Both the position numbers and the translations under genes were made by a program. DNA of 64,000 nt. Origin: Cryptomeria japonica. Lineage: Eukaryota > Streptophyta > Pinopsida > Cupressales > Cupressaceae. Under the pieces are notes generated by a model. The model was not told the origin of the DNA, did not search any database, and saw only the letters and a list, made by a program, of their open reading frames with translations. Positions 59,501-64,000 of the stretch are shown piece by piece. Positions within the stretch are counted from its first letter, which is position 1, and each line of letters begins with the position of its first letter. The DNA lies in NCBI RefSeq assembly GCF_030272615.1, contig NC_081410.1:143627349-143691348 (forward strand), written 5' to 3'.

Positions 59501-61080
59501 TGGATTAGGATTGTGCAAGAAAAGTATCTCAAGGAGGAAGAATTTTTGTTTTCATCCCCACCTAAAGGGTCTCAAATTTGGAACAACATCCTTAACTCTT
59601 ATTTAGAAAAAAAAAAAGGGAATAAGATGGAGAGTTGGTAATGGTTGCAAAATAAAGTTCTTGGAAGATATTGGGTTGGCAACACAACTCTCCACTCCCC
59701 CCTTCATTTAGAAATATAATAGAGCCTCTCTCTTGACACTTTGGGGTTAAAATTTTTTATTATGTGGATTGGAGGGAAGAAAAGCCTAAGTGAAAGGATA
59801 TTCTTTTTCAATTCCTTCCAAGGTGGCAAGAAAGAGACCTATTTTTTGAGGCTTTAAGATGTTTCCAATTCTTTGATCTTCAAAGAAGAGATGAGGCTAT
59901 ATGGTCTCCTACCATGGAAGGTGGATTTTCAGTCTCCTCTTCTTACTCCAAAGCCGCACTTACACCTAAAGAAGATTAATTGGAGACTAATATGGGACAA
60001 AAATATTACTCCTAATATTTTCCACTTTTGGTGGAAAAGTATACATAATTAGATTCTTGCAATTGATAATTTAGTAAAAAGAGGATTCCAGCTTGTAAAT
60101 AGATGCATTGTATTTTTTCGAGAGGAAGAATCAATAGACCACTTGCTAAATTACATTGTAATTCCACTAGAGATGTTTTGAATAGTGTTTCTAGCTTTGA
60201 GTATTAGTTGGGTCATCCCTAGTACCATTAAAAAATCTTATTATATCCTTGAAGGATAAATCACCTTTTAGACATTTGGTGTTAAGGATCTCCAGAGTTG
60301 GATCCCTCCCTTCTTGGCCTAGCATATTTGCAAGGAAAGAAATAATAGAATATTCAAAGAAGAGGCTTAAAATAGCAAGGAGGTTTTCCAATTTATTAAG
60401 GAAAACATAAATCACATGAAACATGATTACACAATTCAGAGGGCTTGCATTTTGGTATAATTTTTCAAAAGATGGTGTGGAGTGGCATGTAGCATGGACA
60501 AAATCAAAGTAAGTAAAATAAATTTAAGGAAGCATGTGCATTGGAGAAAGCCAAGGAAATATGTGGTTAAGTTAAATTTTAATGGGTTTCGTATATGAAA
60601 CGATGGTGTGGCTATGACTGCTAGAATTATAAGGGATTCTAAGGGAAAATTGATAGAAGGATATGCTAGATCTGTTAGGATTAAAAATAAAAGTGAAGTA
60701 GAATCTATCACACTTTGGTGGGGCCTAAGAGAATCTTGATCCATGGGTTTAACAATGTCCTAATCGAAGGTGATTCAAAATTTGTAATAAATGTTATAAG
60801 GTCAAATGTTTCCTCATCATGGAAAATAAAAAAGTTCATGGAGGATAGTAAGTGCATTATTGAGTTGCTATCAAAATGGGAGGCTACACATATTTATGGG
60901 GAGGGGAATAAATTCATGGATGCCTTTGCTAATGATGGATTAAAGTTTAGAGATTAGAAGAATTGGACCAACGAGGTGAAGATCCTTAGTCACATCAAAG
61001 ATATTATAAACAATGATAGATATGAAAGGTTTATGAATCATATAGAGGAAGGAAATGTTTAAATTTGTGCTTATTGTTAT
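56580..61080 (+). mobile_element. LINE (L1-type) relic with RNase H
   Basis: In order: the end of an ORF1 with 'VSLRVYPRVCVELDV' and zinc knuckle 'CFHCGQRGHLIRDY' (56895-56936, last Cys replaced by Tyr); a decayed endonuclease from about 57485; reverse transcriptase ('LKLDISKAY' near 58590, 'FLDDIVMFG' near 58915, 'LAGWKGKLLSQVGKFVLLNA' near 59190); and a plant-type RNase H ('ARIIRDSKGKLIEGYA', 'NNVLIEGDSKFVINVI', 60551-60957). Stops and frameshifts are dense throughout. No poly(A) tail or TSD was found. Confidence 0.75.
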
Positions 61081-64000
61081 GCTTGTATGGAATGTAAATA
61101 CTTCTCTAGAGATAAGGTGGAAAAGAAAGGATGTGGTGACTTGGAAAAGCTCTCACACTACCAAATTTCATGAAGTAATCTATCTTTGAGAGATTTATAA
61201 TGATAATATTTGATACTCGCATAAGGGAAGCATACAAGTACACCTAGAAAAGGACTTCCTACAGTAATTACCATTTATGGAGAAATAAGGAAATTGTAGA
61301 GAGAAGAAAGGAAATTAATTATATGCCTTTTCTCTCAAATGGCAATAGGAAAGGAGTTCTTTTTGGTGGTCGCCAAACTTTATATCAATCGTAATTTTCT
61401 AGAAAGATCCACTAAAAGCCTAGTTTTTCTTGCTCTGGGTACTAGTAGTGTTGAATATTTTATTTTAAATAGGTACCAAAAAAATATAATTATGGCAGGC
61501 TAGAGTTTGTGAGTTGATTCCACTTCATTTTCCTCTTTTAAGAAAAACAATCAAGTTCGGGACATTTTCAACATGAGGAATAACTCCATTCTAGGAAAGT
61601 GATGAAGACCTATCATCACAACTCATGAATAGTTGGAATTTTTTTAGAGTGGTGGTTGGGGGTGTTAAAATGGAGGTTTTGGAGGAACTTATTTCTCAAG
61701 TCATTGGCTTGAGCTGCAATGGCAACAAAGTTCCCTATTTAAGTCAAAAGAATGCATATGAGGTCTATATTTTTCTATTATTAGAAAGTGGAGAAACATT
61801 GAAAAGGCACTTGAATTCATTTAGTAGAGAAGAGTTCCTGCCACCATGGGGAGCCATTAGTTATCATTTGATTAAATAATTCTCTTTGGAGGAAAGGTTT
61901 TCAATGTTCCATGGTTACCACTTCCCTCTCCTGAATCATTTAAGGCACCACAAACGTGTAAGTTACTTGTTCTTCCTGTTCTCTACCATGGAAAAATATG
62001 TTGCCAAGATGGTTTATCCTCCATTAGCCAAGGTCTTATTTATGCAATCTACAATTATTGTTTAGAGAATACACTTGTAGTTAGCCCTACTTTGTGCCAC
62101 AATTCCCCTACTAACCAAGGTCAAAATCATCCACTACCATGCATCTCGAAATGAAAAATTTCCTTTAAGGATGATGAGCCATCCTCTTCCCATGTTATTT
62201 CCCAACAAAATCATTGCTCTATTATTCCTAGAAACAAAATCCTAATCTTGGTTGTGGAATTCCCCCTTTGGTGATTGACATTGATCCTATAGCTGCCCCA
62301 AGAAGTGAAAATTTTTTATCACTAACCTTGAAAGCATTCACCCCTAGTCTGTTAGTGGCAGAGGCAAAGTGGTGTGTAAGTCCTTAGAGAATAGCCATGA
62401 TGTTTCCCCATCCATTTCTATTGATATTTCTAACAATGAATTGGCTATGGATGTTAGTACTCCTATCGCTAGAGAGTGTAGGTTTGTTATGCTTGCTAAG
62501 CTTTATGTTTCCACTAAAATTGCTAAGGCCATAGAGAATAAACCCAATGATGATATATATAAGGAACAGTCAGAGGATTCAACTTTTAATGGGAGTGATC
62601 TTGGGAGTAAGGAAGAGATCTAGGATGAACCACTCAATTTGGTTAAAGAAGAATAACTTTCCTATTCCCCTTCGACAAAGACTCAGTTCAATGATGCACA
62701 TGAAGGGCTTAAAATCCTAAAGGATTATAGGAGAATAGAGACCAATTACTAGCAAGCAATGGTAGCAAAAATATTGAGGATCTTCATGTTAGGGTCGAGA
62801 ACCTAGAAACCCCTCAAATTTGTTTGAGTTGTGAAAGAAATAGAGAGTGGATCAAACACATAGAAGGAGGTATTGAGAAACCAATCAAATTCAATCAAAT
62901 CTTGATGTAGAAGTGTGTGGTGGAGGCTGTGATTGTGGAAAACATATTTTAGAAAAAGAAGGAAAGGAAGACTCCTCTGAAGACTAAGGGCCAGTGGATC
63001 AAGGGAAAGATAAAACAACACCTTAGTCCCATGGGAGGAGGAGTTGAAGGACATGTTGGATGGATGGGGCTATTTTTCTCAATACCCTCCATTATTTCAT
63101 TTTTTTTCTAGTCTTAGCTATTTTTAGATTATCTTAGAACTTATATATTTATGCTTATGTTTATGTAAACTTGTTATAAAATCTTTGTTTCTTTTAGTGG
63201 GCTTCACCTCAAAGCCCTTTTTTTGATAGATGGTTTTTTATTTGGATATCTAACAAGTTGGGGCCCTTCTCCACTTAACTTAATAAAAAATGTAACTAAG
63301 CATGTCCTTTCTATATAACCCTTGTAATTGTGATGTTTGCATATTGACGTCCTTTCATTTGTGTTTTGGACCCATTTCAATTAGAATGACTTTTATGCAA
63401 TAGCGAGTGTACAAATATTTCTTTTGATTAAGAGAAAACACACAACCTAAGATTTATAACTTTCTATCTACACTATTTTATAAGGATTAGTCATAATTCT
63501 TAGTTTTACCCCTTTCTTTCCCAATATTATATCTATAGTCATGACAATGATCTCAATTTGTTCTATACTTGCACACAATGACCTATTTAAGTTTTTAAAA
63601 TTGAAATTCAATTTTTGGGATCAACTTGACCTATGCTCATTACCATTATGTCAAATCAAGATGAGAAAGAATTTCATTTATGACTCACCGTGTTCTATTT
63701 TAAAGTGAAGCTCTAGTTTGTTTTACATTATCAAGACATATCACTTGAGATTATTTCCTTCCTAGAGCTACCATTTATCACTTGCATATGCATTATTAAG
63801 AGCATTAAGGTATTTTACATGTTTGAGTGCACTATCCTTGATCTTTTATTTAGTTGTTGATTTAGTATCTTTACATAATTCTAACAAAAGGTAAGCAATT
63901 ATCCTTACTATATGCAAATCAACAAGCAAAAGAACCAATTTTATGTAGAAACAAACTAAAAACATATATTGTGGAGTGTTCTTGTGCTCTTGGATGGAGC
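61081..64000. other. Unrecognised, partly coding-like decayed sequence
   Basis: Short frames at 61625-61879, 62369-62623 and up to about 63060 read like remnants of a longer plus-strand protein ('LAMDVSTPIARECRFVML'), perhaps another LINE ORF1, but I recognise no domain. 63060-64000 is AT-rich with no feature I can support. Confidence 0.3.

Overview
The window is nuclear DNA of a seed plant. It is AT-rich, very gene-poor and built mostly of nested and decayed transposable elements. Very long LTRs, multi-layer nesting and the coding families seen fit a large gymnosperm (conifer) genome, but the species cannot be fixed from the sequence alone.

Layout. 1-3030: a four-exon minus-strand gene encoding a helical-bundle protein with a cysteine-rich N terminus (N-terminal domain of HeLo/MLKL/STAND type, tentative). 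Decayed partial copies of the locus lie at about 9.8-10.3 kb and 55.2-56.0 kb. 3040-4085: relic of a Ty3/gypsy leader and gag. 4297-8100: decayed multi-exon MULE transposase. 9407-9568: a MITE with a 10-bp target duplication. 12064-23767: gypsy element C (plus strand), with an LTR of about 4.9 kb that itself carries a long ORF, a wrecked gag-pol that has lost its reverse transcriptase, and a truncated 3' LTR. 24719-25263: solo LTR with perfect TSD. 25535-55114: gypsy element A (minus strand, 2,057-bp LTRs). Inside A, 35881-51989: gypsy element B (plus strand, 781-bp LTRs differing at only 3 positions, perfect TSD GTAGG). 56.0-56.3 kb: tandem repeats. 56.6-61.1 kb: LINE relic with RNase H. 61.1-64 kb: unrecognised decayed sequence.

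The main discovery candidate is that all three gypsy elements carry an accessory gene that appears to contain a plant mobile domain (PMD). In A and B it is a spliced antisense gene between integrase and the 3' LTR, convergent with gag-pol, with a short first exon, a PMD, an acidic or low-complexity middle and a coiled-coil tail. In C a more distant PMD-like ORF lies in sense orientation inside the LTR and is followed by a coiled-coil-like extension. Host PMD proteins (MAIN, MAIL1) take part in transposon silencing, so an element-encoded PMD could act on host silencing; that is a hypothesis. A second layer is that each element has its own family of short GC-rich or hairpin repeats. In B the CGCGTCTGTG repeat occurs both in the gag-pol leader and in the PMD-gene intron, each time in the sense orientation of its own transcript.

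None of the three elements looks autonomous as it stands. A has an Asn in the RT YxDD box, stops, a frameshift and no gag core. B is young but has several in-frame stops, most explainable as C-to-T changes. C lacks RT and has a changed protease Asp. The only plausible host gene is the one at the left end, and it too may be a truncated member of a larger family.
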